From assembly GCF_009711445.1 (NCBI RefSeq), contig NZ_SMMC01000211.1, positions 1 through 58,774 of the forward strand: a stretch of DNA of 58,774 bases, in the 5' to 3' direction. The DNA is from Curvivirga aplysinae (GTDB taxonomy: Bacteria > Pseudomonadota > Alphaproteobacteria > UBA8366 > Aestuariispiraceae). A program made the position numbers and the translations under genes. This document shows positions 38,954-47,976 of this stretch, in pieces. The notes beneath the pieces were generated by a model that made no database searches, had not been told where the DNA came from, and was given only the letters and a program-made list of their open reading frames with translations. Position 1 is the first letter of the stretch. Each line of letters opens with the position of its first letter.

Positions 38954-39049
38954 AACAGCATTACATCTTAGAAATAAATACTGTTTTCCTTCGCCTCTTA
39001 GTAAGATAGAAAGAGCCCAGTTTTAAATTTCCTCTTATGAAGGTTTCAA

Positions 39050-39874
39050 ATGTCCGATCTTAGAAAAGTTGCAATTGTTGGATGCGCGGGGCGCATGGGT
39101 CAAATGTTGGTCACCGAAGTTATCAACAATCCTAAATGCGAATTATCTGGCGCCACAGATCGGGCTGGCAGTTCAGCAATTGGCCGTGATGCGGCTGCTA
39201 TCGCCGGACTAGAACCATGCGGTGTCATCGTCGAAGATGATGCGGCGCGTGTCATTATGGAAGCAGACGTAGTTATTGATTTCACTGCCCCTGCTGCAAC
39301 TGTTGATCATCTGCGCCTGTGTGCACAGGCAAGCACAGCCATCGTAATCGGTACAACGGGCCTTACCAAAGAAGATGAAGCCAATATTGATCTAGCAGCA
39401 CGCCATGTACCTGTTGTTTATGCGGCAAATTATAGTGTTGGCGTTACCTTATTAAACGAGCTGACCCGTAAAACAGCGGAAATTCTGGATGATGATTATG
39501 ATATTGATGTGTTGGAAATGCATCATAAGCACAAAGTTGATGCCCCATCAGGCACCGCTTTGATGTTAGGTAAAGCGGCTGCGGCAGGTCGTGGTGTCGA
39601 TCATGACGAAGTTAAACAAGCTGTACGTGATGGTCAAACAGGCGCGCGTCCGCGTGGTGAAATTGGATATGCGACCCTTCGCGGTGGTGATGTTGTTGGT
39701 GAACATAGCGTTTATTTTGCCGCAGATGGTGAACGTTTAATCCTGACCCATAAAGCCTCATCCCGTCAGGTCTTTTCCAAAGGTGCCGTGCGCGCAGCCA
39801 TCTGGGCAACTGATGCTGAACGCGGTGTTTACGATATGACAGATGTCTTGGGCTTAAAACAGCCTATCGGCTAA
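39050..39874 (+). CDS. dapB: 4-Hydroxy-tetrahydrodipicolinate reductase
   Basis: NAD(P)H-dependent step of lysine/diaminopimelate synthesis, 274 aa. The nucleotide-binding loop is VGCAGRMGQML (about 10-20), and the catalytic signature EMHHKHKVDAPSGTAL (about 160-175) holds the active histidine and lysine. Length is the family standard. Stands apart from other dap genes; the dnaK-dnaJ-dapB neighbourhood is seen in some alphaproteobacteria, here with two accessory genes in between. Confidence 0.97.
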   Translation: MSDLRKVAIVGCAGRMGQMLVTEVINNPKCELSGATDRAGSSAIGRDAAAIAGLEPCGVIVEDDAARVIMEADVVIDFTAPAATVDHLRLCAQASTAIVIGTTGLTKEDEANIDLAARHVPVVYAANYSVGVTLLNELTRKTAEILDDDYDIDVLEMHHKHKVDAPSGTALMLGKAAAAGRGVDHDEVKQAVRDGQTGARPRGEIGYATLRGGDVVGEHSVYFAADGERLILTHKASSRQVFSKGAVRAAIWATDAERGVYDMTDVLGLKQPIG

Positions 39875-39902
39875 GACTTTATTAAAGGGATTGTCGATTT
39901 AT

Positions 39903-40799
39903 CTATCTTTTCCGACTGACGGCAATCCCACTCAAGATCAATCCAAGCCCAATAAAGGCTGTTGATTGTGGCTCTTCACCCAAGAACAACATCCCCCAAA
40001 GCAAACCAAATAACGGCACCATATAGTTATTAAGGGATAAGAAAGCCGCCCCACGCACTTTTACAATACGAAGTAAAATAATCTGCGCCAAAGCAGTTGA
40101 GAGCACCCCCAGAGCGACGATAGACCCAATGGCTTGAACAGTTGGATTTAACATCCATGGCTGATCAATCATCAAACTTGCCGGAATAGCAAAGACGCAA
40201 GAGGCAATCATGATCGTTGCGGCGGTCGCACGACGGTCCGGTTTATGGGACAATTTTTTATTCACAATTGAAGAAATACCATAGCATATCGCCCCTGTCG
40301 CCACGGCCAATTGATATAAAACGCCTTCACCCAGATTTTGTAACGCATCTGCCCCAATCAGGAAAACAACCCCTGTGAAACCAACAATAATACCAATCAC
40401 CCGACGTAAAGAAAGTTTCTCATCATCTGTCGTGAAATGCACCATGATCAGAGTGCAGATTGGCACAATTGCCATCAAAATCGAGGCCAACCCACTATCT
40501 ATTCCCTTTTCACCCCATCCAATCAACGTGAATGGTACAGCATTTCCGATCACCGCGATGACAAAAGCCCAAAACCAAGTATCCTTATCCTTTGGTAAAT
40601 TCTGACCTGCCATGCGCGCGGTGATATAAAGGAAAATAGCAGCAATCGCCAGACGTCCGGCCGTGATAGTAATCGGTGGCACGGTATCCACCGCCACCTT
40701 AATAAACATAAAAGAACCACCCCAGATCGCGGCTAAAATGACCAACATGCCGTAATCCAGCACAGATTGGTCTTGTGTTGTCATCGTCTGTGTTGTCAT
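39903..40799 (-). CDS. EamA/DMT-family exporter
   Basis: 298 aa from the ATG at 40799, chosen for the GCGGGG just upstream; an ATG 15 bases earlier has no site. Ten predicted helices in two EamA repeats, the N-terminal one containing AAIWGGSFMFIKVAVDTVPP (about 22-41). Substrate unknown. Convergent with dapB. Confidence 0.85.
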   Translation of the reverse strand: MTTQTMTTQDQSVLDYGMLVILAAIWGGSFMFIKVAVDTVPPITITAGRLAIAAIFLYITARMAGQNLPKDKDTWFWAFVIAVIGNAVPFTLIGWGEKGIDSGLASILMAIVPICTLIMVHFTTDDEKLSLRRVIGIIVGFTGVVFLIGADALQNLGEGVLYQLAVATGAICYGISSIVNKKLSHKPDRRATAATIMIASCVFAIPASLMIDQPWMLNPTVQAIGSIVALGVLSTALAQIILLRIVKVRGAAFLSLNNYMVPLFGLLWGMLFLGEEPQSTAFIGLGLILSGIAVSRKR

Positions 40800-40943
40800 T
40801 CCCCGCAACCCCATTGAAATTATTATATGAATTTATTTTATTTCTTAGATTTAAAAGACTTTAGGCGCGTTGTTTTTTAAGGACAAGCCTTATTCAGGCA
40901 CAACACTGTGTTAAATTGAACAAGCTAAGATTTTTGAGGTTTT

Positions 40944-41441
40944 TCAAGCAGATGTCCATATCAAAGCACCCCCGACCCGATATTCATCCACCGCTTGCTG
41001 GATATCATCAGCTAGTTTCTTACATGCTTTTGGCCCTAGAAAACTGCCTACAAATATATCTTTCCCATGGCTCCGCAATCGAACAGCGGAGGATTTCCCA
41101 CGCCTTTTGATCGCTGCAACCTGTAACCAATTAGGTTCAATTGAAGTTACTTTTTCTTCGCCTTTTGGAGAAACACGGCGAATTTCCAACCCTTGGGATG
41201 TCAGGCGAATATGTTCCAAACGCCGAGCTTCGTTCATATTCACCTTAAAAGCATAATACAGCAGGATAAAATCCAACCCCGCAAAGCCCAAAATAGGCCA
41301 TGCCCCGATTAGAAAGAAAGCAAAACTGATAAAAAACAAGATGATAGCGATAAATAAAAGCAAGTTGCGAAAGCCGCGTGGCGACAAGCTTCGATGAGGT
41401 CGAAGCTTCACATCCAGATATACTTCTACATCTTTCGTCAT
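40944..41441 (-). CDS. DUF2244 membrane protein
   Basis: 165-aa integral membrane protein with two adjacent hydrophobic helices (about 25-65) and a C-terminal soluble beta-rich part (LEHIRLTSQGLEIRRVSPKGEEKV). Matches DUF2244, an alphaproteobacterial-rich family linked by genome context to respiratory oxidase and nth loci. Here it lies near nth, separated by the SbmA-like gene. Function unknown. Confidence 0.8.
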   Translation of the reverse strand: MTKDVEVYLDVKLRPHRSLSPRGFRNLLLFIAIILFFISFAFFLIGAWPILGFAGLDFILLYYAFKVNMNEARRLEHIRLTSQGLEIRRVSPKGEEKVTSIEPNWLQVAAIKRRGKSSAVRLRSHGKDIFVGSFLGPKACKKLADDIQQAVDEYRVGGALIWTSA

Positions 41442-41647
41442 GTGATCCACCAGTTAAACAAGCTGTCTTATTTCTGCCTTATTAGGAGTGTAGCAAAATC
41501 ACGTGGGTAAAACTATGTCAAATTCACGTGAAACCTGCCCTTTCTCCCTAGACAAAACAGGGCGAAACATATCACATTACGGATCAAATCGCTGGGTTGA
41601 TCACAAAATTCATATTTTAACCAAATTCAATAGATGGAGAATGCTGC

Positions 41648-42700
41648 GTGTTTCATTATTTCTACAAGTCAAAAGAATGGGCATTTTGGGCCTATGGTGG
41701 CGGCGCAGTTCTTATTTTCTCTCTCTGGCTTCAAGTTGAGCTAACCGTTGCCATCAATGGATGGTATGGTGATTTTTACAACTTATTACAAACTGCAGGT
41801 GAATATACGGATAAATCCGATGAAGGGATTATGTTATTCTTCCAAAAGTTAATCGGATTAGATTATCTAACTGGTACCGCAGAAGTTGAGCATCCTTCCT
41901 TCCTTGTTCTTGCTTTTCCATATGTCTTCTTAGCCTTATTCACCAACTGGTTTACGCGTATTTATGGTTTGCGTTGGCGTCAAGCAATGACCTTTGGCTT
42001 CATCCCACGCTGGCGTACGGTTGAAGAAGAAATCGAAGGCTCATCACAGCGTATTCAGGAGGATTGCAACCGATTTGCACGCATTGTTGAGTCATTAGGT
42101 TTACAAGTTGTTCGCGCCGTAATGACATTAATCGCCTTTATTCCAATTCTATGGGAGTTAAGTGATAAGGTAGATGTTCCCGTTCTTCGCGATATTGAAG
42201 GATCCCTTGTTTGGGGTGCATTGATTGTGTCACTCGGAGGGTTATTAATCTCTTGGATTGTCGGTGCGAAACTGCCAGGACTTGAATATAACAACCAAAA
42301 AGTCGAAGCTGCCTTTCGTAAAGACCTCGTCTTAGCAGAAGACAATAAGAAAGATTACGCACGCCCTGAAACATTATTTGAATTGTTCACTGGTATTCGT
42401 TTCAACTATCAACGCCTGTATCTACATTATGGATATTTTGACCTATGGGTAACATCTTATGATCAGTTCATGGTTATTGTGCCTTACTTGGTAATGGGTC
42501 CGGGCTTATTCACAGGCGCAATTACGCTTGGAGTTATGGTACAGGTTTCAAACGCATTCCAGAAAGTACACGGCGGATTTGCTTTATTCTTACATAACTG
42601 GACAACGATTACGGAATTACGTTCAATTTATAAACGCTTGCATGAATTTGAGGATAACTTACAAAAATACGAAAAACCTCAATTCAAACCAGCTGATTAA
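41648..42700 (+). CDS. SbmA/BacA-like peptide transporter
   Basis: Inner-membrane protein of 350 aa (E. coli SbmA is about 406), with the SbmA/BacA domain throughout. SbmA and BacA import antimicrobial peptides and other cargo by proton coupling; BacA is needed for chronic infection or symbiosis in rhizobia and Brucella. Diagnostic segments are INGWYGDFYNLLQ (about 36-48), RWRQAMTFGFIPRW and PGLEYNNQKVEAAFRKDLV (about 209-227). The start is a GTG with GGAG eight bases upstream. It ends 31 bases before nth. Confidence 0.88.
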   Translation: MFHYFYKSKEWAFWAYGGGAVLIFSLWLQVELTVAINGWYGDFYNLLQTAGEYTDKSDEGIMLFFQKLIGLDYLTGTAEVEHPSFLVLAFPYVFLALFTNWFTRIYGLRWRQAMTFGFIPRWRTVEEEIEGSSQRIQEDCNRFARIVESLGLQVVRAVMTLIAFIPILWELSDKVDVPVLRDIEGSLVWGALIVSLGGLLISWIVGAKLPGLEYNNQKVEAAFRKDLVLAEDNKKDYARPETLFELFTGIRFNYQRLYLHYGYFDLWVTSYDQFMVIVPYLVMGPGLFTGAITLGVMVQVSNAFQKVHGGFALFLHNWTTITELRSIYKRLHEFEDNLQKYEKPQFKPAD

Positions 42701-42731
42701 TTAAAACAAAAACTCGATCAGGATCGAAAAA

Positions 42732-43364
42732 ATGAAACGTGAATTGGTAGAGGAATTTTTCCAATGCCTGCACGATAAAGACCCGGACCCACAGGGGGAG
42801 TTGAATTATACCAACCCCTATACCCTGTTGGTGGCGGTGGCCTTGTCGGCGCAAGCAACTGATGTCGGGGTGAACAAGGCGACTGAAAAACTTTTTCAGA
42901 TCGTCTCAACCCCCGAAGATATGATGGAATTAGGCGAAGCCGGCCTGAAAAACCATATTAAAACCATTGGCTTGTTTAATTCCAAAGCCAAGAATGTCAT
43001 GAAAATGGCAGAGCTTTTGATCCGTGATTATAATAGTGAGGTGCCAGAGGACCGTGCAGAACTTGAAAAACTTCCCGGTGTAGGTCGAAAAACCGCCAAT
43101 GTGGTCTTGAATATCGCATTCGGGCACCCTACTATTGCGGTAGATACTCATCTTTTCAGGGTCAGCAATCGAACTGGATTGGCACCAGGTAAAACACCAT
43201 TAGAAGTCGAAAAAAAGCTGGATCGCAAAATTCCCAAACATTGGAAATTGCATGCGCATCACTGGCTTATTCTTCATGGTCGTTATGTCTGTAAAGCAAG
43301 AAAACCGGACTGTCCGTCCTGTGTGATCAAGCATATATGCCGATTTAAGGGGAAAACTGTTTAA
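42732..43364 (+). CDS. nth: Endonuclease III
   Basis: DNA glycosylase/AP lyase for oxidised pyrimidines, 210 aa. The helix-hairpin-helix LPGVGRKTANVVLN (about 112-125) carries the catalytic lysine, VDTHLFRV (about 136-143) the catalytic Asp, and the C-terminal [4Fe-4S] pattern C-x6-C-x2-C-x5-C (CKARKPDCPSCVIKHIC) is intact. 31 bases after the SbmA-like gene, so perhaps co-transcribed. Confidence 0.97.
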   Translation: MKRELVEEFFQCLHDKDPDPQGELNYTNPYTLLVAVALSAQATDVGVNKATEKLFQIVSTPEDMMELGEAGLKNHIKTIGLFNSKAKNVMKMAELLIRDYNSEVPEDRAELEKLPGVGRKTANVVLNIAFGHPTIAVDTHLFRVSNRTGLAPGKTPLEVEKKLDRKIPKHWKLHAHHWLILHGRYVCKARKPDCPSCVIKHICRFKGKTV

Positions 43365-43418
43365 CCCAAACCTGAACAGACTACCGATATATACCTTTTG
43401 CTAATTTTGAGTGTGACC

Positions 43419-44360
43419 ATGCCTGACATCACCCTACCTGAAAATGATCAACCATATGTTTTATACCAAGCATCTGAAACAGATAATCTATCTGAACTGG
43501 ATGTAGAGAAAGTAAAAGCACTTTACAAAGAACATGGGGCGATCCTTTTTCGCGGTTTTGAATGGGATGTCCCAGATTTTAAAGACCTGACATCCAAGTT
43601 TTGTTCCCATGGTGCCCATAACAGCAGTATTGGCCGTGATATTGTGGATCGCGAACATATCATCCAATCCGTTAATCTAGGCAATGAAGCCTTTCCCTTA
43701 CATCCTGAAATGTCCGCTCAACCATGGAAGCCGGATGTATGCTGGTTTGCTTGTCAGAAACCAACAATCTCAGGCGGGGAGACAACAATTTGTGATGGTG
43801 TTGAAATCATAAAAGCCCTACCGAATGAAATGGTGGAAGAACTGAAATCCAAAAAAATCAAATATGTTCTACCAACAGAAATGGATGAGATTAAATATTG
43901 GTTAAACACCAACAATGTCACCCGTGAAGCGCTTGATAATATGCCAGAAGATTGTCCTTTTGAATTCTTCAAAATGGAAAATGCGCTTTATAAGTCTTAT
44001 GTAACTGATTTCTTCCACGAAACCATGTTCCAATCCAAACTGGCTTTTGGGAATTTCATCTTATTTGCCCGTTATTTAAACAATCGCATGAATTATCCGC
44101 TTTATGAAGATAACAGCATTATTCCAGAAGAAATTTCGGCTAAAATCAAAGAGGTTTCTGACCCGTTAACAGCCCCGATCAATTGGGAAAAGCACGATAT
44201 TATCATGATCGATAACAGTCGCTTCCTTCATGGTCGCAACGAAGTGATGCCAATGGATGACCGTTATATCCTGACCTATTTCGGTTATCTCAATTTTGCA
44301 GAACTTTCACCAAGAGACCAAAAGCAACGTTGGCGTAAACCGGGCTTCTTCCGCTTTTAG
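43419..44360 (+). CDS. TauD/TfdA-family Fe(II)/2-oxoglutarate dioxygenase
   Basis: 313 aa from the ATG at 43419 (an upstream TTG is less likely). The iron site uses HxE, as in clavaminate-synthase-like members, in PLHPEMS (about 93-99), with the distal His in DNSRFLHGRNEV (about 270-281). The segment GGETTICDG (about 119-127) is typical. Substrate unknown. It converges with the lipoprotein gene. Confidence 0.85.
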   Translation: MPDITLPENDQPYVLYQASETDNLSELDVEKVKALYKEHGAILFRGFEWDVPDFKDLTSKFCSHGAHNSSIGRDIVDREHIIQSVNLGNEAFPLHPEMSAQPWKPDVCWFACQKPTISGGETTICDGVEIIKALPNEMVEELKSKKIKYVLPTEMDEIKYWLNTNNVTREALDNMPEDCPFEFFKMENALYKSYVTDFFHETMFQSKLAFGNFILFARYLNNRMNYPLYEDNSIIPEEISAKIKEVSDPLTAPINWEKHDIIMIDNSRFLHGRNEVMPMDDRYILTYFGYLNFAELSPRDQKQRWRKPGFFRF

Positions 44361-44369
44361 ATATCAAGG

Positions 44370-44870
44370 TTAACTTGTTTGTGGATTGCTGTGACGCATA
44401 TGATCGCGCAGCATTTCCGCAAAGCAGGCCCGTTGCTCATCTTCGGTCAAGAACTGACTACGCAGGTCTGTAAATTTTACTTTGATATCCGTCCCGATCG
44501 TCGTTGACACCGGATAAAGGAACAAGTCCAGATGACAGACCCCTTCTTTCCATTCACGGCGATATTGCCAAACTTCGATCTGCCCATCACGACGGGCAAA
44601 AATCGGGGCACCGATTGTCTCATTCACCATAGATAGGCTGGCGCCTAAAAACTGATCCGGATTGTCATCCACTTCGATCACACGAAGAACAACTTCTTCC
44701 TCTTCAAGTTTTACTTTAGGCTTTGGTTCCACAACCACCTCTTCAATCACTTCGACTTCCGGCACAACTTCCGGTGTAGATGTCGTTACAGGCGCAGGTT
44801 TATCCGGTTGCCCCCCGCAAGCCGCCAATAAAAAAGTTAATCCGGTAAAAAGAAAAAAACGCGTTATCAT
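44370..44870 (-). CDS. Small lipoprotein of unknown function
   Basis: 166-aa protein with a lipoprotein signal peptide and the lipobox LAAC (Cys18), then a Pro/Glu/Val-rich linker (about 25-60) and a compact C-terminal domain containing SLSMVNETIGAPIFARRDG (about 80-98), which recalls SmpA/OmlA-type repeats, although similarity is weak. The start overlaps the stop of the EI24 gene by 4 bases (ATGA), so they are co-expressed. Confidence 0.78.
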   Translation of the reverse strand: MITRFFLFTGLTFLLAACGGQPDKPAPVTTSTPEVVPEVEVIEEVVVEPKPKVKLEEEEVVLRVIEVDDNPDQFLGASLSMVNETIGAPIFARRDGQIEVWQYRREWKEGVCHLDLFLYPVSTTIGTDIKVKFTDLRSQFLTEDEQRACFAEMLRDHMRHSNPQTS

Positions 44871-45643
44871 TGATTTTCAATCAAATCCTTACGGCCTGTC
44901 ATTTCAATTACAGACGCACCCTCTTCAAAACCGCCTTCTTTTTCTGCCATCTTCATAAATAAATGGCTCATCATCGCAGTGGCAACCAAAGGCGTTAGCA
45001 AGTTCAAAAATGGGATAGTCATCATGAAAGCGCAAATAAATCCAAGCAACATCACTGTCCCTCTATGCTTTTTACGCATTTTTCTCGCTTGGTTCGGTAA
45101 CATCCGGCGATGGGCAACCTGTTCGAAATATTCACGTCCCATCAAATAGCCATTGATTAAATAATAGAGAACCAGACCAAGGCCTAAAATCCAGAATGTC
45201 ATCACATAAAATGGTAAGGCGATTATATTAACCGCTACAACAATACCCAAGAATTTCAGCGCATTGATAATTGCTTCGACCGTTGAAGTATCACGGGCTT
45301 TGCCCAAAAGCGGATAATGTTTTTCTTCAACGGCTTCACAGACATCATCCAGAAAAATCCCCATACTGGCCGTCATCACCGCGGGGAACAAGAAATAGGT
45401 CAGAAAGATGGATATAAAAATACCACCGGATACAGCCAGAAAATCAAATGTATCGCCCATCCATGTAATAACATCACCGATGAAAAACGGCAGTTCTGTC
45501 CAAGTAACTGCCCCTAACGCAGACCAAATAACCATCCATGTAAGGATGAAAATACCGATCGCAGTGAGCAAGGATTTAATTAACACGGACATAAAACGTG
45601 GGTCCGTCATTTGACCCAATGTTTTGGAAAAAGCAGAGAACAT
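44867..45643 (-). CDS. EI24/CysZ-like integral membrane protein
   Basis: 258-aa protein with four to six hydrophobic segments, matching the EI24 (CysZ) domain: LTYFLFPAVMTASMGIFLDDV at about 80-100 and GYLMGREYFEQVAHRRM (about 165-181) are typical. CysZ imports sulfate in enterobacteria, but alphaproteobacterial members are not characterised. Upstream partner of a lipoprotein gene with which it overlaps. Confidence 0.85.
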   Translation of the reverse strand: MFSAFSKTLGQMTDPRFMSVLIKSLLTAIGIFILTWMVIWSALGAVTWTELPFFIGDVITWMGDTFDFLAVSGGIFISIFLTYFLFPAVMTASMGIFLDDVCEAVEEKHYPLLGKARDTSTVEAIINALKFLGIVVAVNIIALPFYVMTFWILGLGLVLYYLINGYLMGREYFEQVAHRRMLPNQARKMRKKHRGTVMLLGFICAFMMTIPFLNLLTPLVATAMMSHLFMKMAEKEGGFEEGASVIEMTGRKDLIENQ

Positions 45644-45882
45644 ATCAACCCTATTTCTGTTCAGAAAAATCTTTATCTCTAATTATGTAAGGATAACCGT
45701 GAAAAGGCGCAAGCTTTCAGACCCTATTTAATTAAAATCCGCCCTATTTCCGCCTTATTTTCTGTCTACCTTAATTCTAGCCTTGAAGTGGCAAATCCGA
45801 TAAGTTGCCGTTTGGGGTTAATCCAAAGCCAAATCAAGGTTAGGATTTTCGGGTTTAAAAGTGATTTAGGAATTCCATTGAT

Positions 45883-47439
45883 ATGAATTTGATGCGCGCC
45901 GTTGCCACCATCGGAGGCTGGACCATGATCAGCCGAATTCTTGGCTTTACCCGCGATATGTTGATCGCCAATGTGGTGGGTGCAGGCATGGTTGCGGACG
46001 CCTTTTTCATTGCCTTTAAATTCCCCAATCTATTTCGCCGCCTCTTTGGTGAAGGCGCGATGAATGCGGCTTTCGTCCCGCTTTATGCCAGAAAACTGGA
46101 AGAAGACGGACAAGACGCCGCGCGTAAATTTGGCTCGGAAGTGGCCGCTGTTTTATTAACCGCTATGCTATTCCTGACCATATTAGCCTTTATCTTTATG
46201 CCTTATGTGATGTCGGTTGTGGCCCCCGGATTTAAAGATGATCCGGCAAAATTCCTGCTCACCATTTCTTTGGCACAAATCACTATCCCTTATCTGTTAT
46301 TCATGACGTTATGTGCACAATTTTCAGGTATGTTAAACAGTGTGGGTCGATTTGCCGCGGCGGCGGCTGCACCCGTTTTATTAAATGTGGTGATGATCAT
46401 CGTTTTGGTTTTGGTGAATAACCATATTTTAGACGCACCGGGTCATGCCATGGCATGGGGTGTTGCCATTGCAGGTTTGATCCAATTCCTGTTTTTAGGC
46501 ATTGCCTGTCATAAGGCAGGTATTCTTCCCTCTTTCACAATGCCGCGCTTAACACCGGATGTAAAAAGGCTTCTGATCTTAATGGCGCCCGGGGTTTTAG
46601 GTGCGGGTGTTGTACAGATCAATGTGATGGTCGGCGATATTTTGGCAAGTTTCCTGCCGGAAGGAGCCGTCTCCCTTCTTTATTACGCAGATCGTATCAA
46701 TCAATTACCACTTGGGGTGATTGGGGTTGCGGTTGGTGTGGCCCTTTTGCCCTTGATGACCCGTCAATTACGCGCCGGCGAAGAAGATGCCGCGATGCAT
46801 AGTATGAACCGTGCTTTGGAAATTTCTTTGCTATTAACTGTCCCCGCTGCCGTCGCCCTTGCTATGATACCTTGGCCAATTATTGCGGTTTTATTTGAGC
46901 GCGGCGCCTTTAGTACAGAAATCAGTTATGCCACCTCCCGTGCCCTACAAGCTTTTGCAATTGGGTTGCCTGCCTTTGTATTAATCAAAGCTTTAAGCCC
47001 CGGCTTCTTTGCCCGTGAAGACACAAAGACCCCTGTAAAAATTGCCATCTTCAACGTGACCCTCAACATCATTCTGGCCTATATCCTGATGCAATATATG
47101 AGCTATGTTGGGATTGCCCTTGCCACCAGTATCACCAGTTGGATCAATGTTTTTGCCCTCGCCATTATCCTGTATAGAAGAGGTCATTTAAAACTGGATC
47201 GCCGCCTTCTGCAGGCGGGTTGGAAGATAGTTTTATCTGCGACCTTAATGGGAACAGCCCTGATCTTTACCTTCCATCAATTCTCATTCACTTTTCTTAC
47301 CAGCGGCTTCTTAACCCGCTTTGGTATCTTGGTCGGCCTGATCACCCTAGGTCTAGCAAGTTATGGCCTCATGATCCATTTCACAGGTGCTGCAAAGATT
47401 TCTGATGTGAAAGCGATGTTACGTCGCCGTAAGACTTAA
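45883..47439 (+). CDS. murJ: Lipid II flippase MurJ
   Basis: MOP-superfamily flippase that moves lipid II to the periplasmic side, 518 aa, about fourteen helices. The N-terminal RILGFTRDMLIANVVGAG (about 19-36) and FKFPNLFRRLFGEGAMNAAF (about 45-64) are the family signatures; essential charged residues in these segments are present. In many alphaproteobacteria murJ adjoins trpS, here separated. ATG 45883, monocistronic before the Sel1 gene. Confidence 0.97.
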   Translation: MNLMRAVATIGGWTMISRILGFTRDMLIANVVGAGMVADAFFIAFKFPNLFRRLFGEGAMNAAFVPLYARKLEEDGQDAARKFGSEVAAVLLTAMLFLTILAFIFMPYVMSVVAPGFKDDPAKFLLTISLAQITIPYLLFMTLCAQFSGMLNSVGRFAAAAAAPVLLNVVMIIVLVLVNNHILDAPGHAMAWGVAIAGLIQFLFLGIACHKAGILPSFTMPRLTPDVKRLLILMAPGVLGAGVVQINVMVGDILASFLPEGAVSLLYYADRINQLPLGVIGVAVGVALLPLMTRQLRAGEEDAAMHSMNRALEISLLLTVPAAVALAMIPWPIIAVLFERGAFSTEISYATSRALQAFAIGLPAFVLIKALSPGFFAREDTKTPVKIAIFNVTLNIILAYILMQYMSYVGIALATSITSWINVFALAIILYRRGHLKLDRRLLQAGWKIVLSATLMGTALIFTFHQFSFTFLTSGFLTRFGILVGLITLGLASYGLMIHFTGAAKISDVKAMLRRRKT

Positions 47440-47486
47440 AATTATGCTAACCCTTACATAACTGAGTAATCATTAAACGGGAGAAG

Positions 47487-47969
47487 ATGATGCGCCTCAA
47501 ATTCTGTGCTTTGTTGTTACTATATCTTGGCTTGACCTCTCCTGCCTTTGCAGGATTTGAAGAAGGCAAAGCCGCCTATGACGCAGGTGATTTCGAGACA
47601 GCAAAACAAGAATGGCTTCCCCTCGCCAAAGCAGGAGATGCAGAAGCACAGTTCTGGATGGGGAAATTATATCATCCATCCAAAAAGGAATTTATCGATA
47701 TTGATCAGGCAATCTATTGGTATTCCCTCGCCGCAGAACAGAATTACAAAAAAGCGCAGAAGCATCTTTCCGCCGCATATGTTTTCAAAAGACCCGCTTC
47801 AAAATACATTTATGATGTTATTAAGTGGGCGATTATCGTCTATAGACAGCATAATGATCCAGACCTAAAAAATGCACTAAATGCACTTAAAGAATCTATA
47901 CCCATAGAAATATATAACGATGGCGTAAAAATGGGGGAAGAGTGGCTAGACAGCCACTCTAACAAATAA
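47487..47969 (+). CDS. Secreted Sel1-repeat protein
   Basis: 160-aa protein with a signal peptide (about 1-22, ending AFA-G) and at least two Sel1/TPR-like repeats (KQEWLPLAKAGDAEAQFWMGKLYHP and YWYSLAAEQNYKKAQKHL regions, about 39-92). Such small periplasmic proteins mediate protein contacts; the partner is unknown. Two ATGs follow GGGAGAAG, at 47487 and 47490, either could be used. It meets the convergent 681-aa gene with a gap of 7 bases. Confidence 0.8.
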   Translation: MMRLKFCALLLLYLGLTSPAFAGFEEGKAAYDAGDFETAKQEWLPLAKAGDAEAQFWMGKLYHPSKKEFIDIDQAIYWYSLAAEQNYKKAQKHLSAAYVFKRPASKYIYDVIKWAIIVYRQHNDPDLKNALNALKESIPIEIYNDGVKMGEEWLDSHSNK

Positions 47970-47976
47970 AACTAAA

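Noticed and set aside
41503-41739. Reading frame overlapping the start of the SbmA-like gene
   Set aside because: No family resemblance, poor start context and overlap with the well supported GTG start at 41648.
45644-45882. Possible small RNA before murJ
   Set aside because: Short direct repeats (CCGCC-type) are present, but no convincing hairpin or promoter pair was found.
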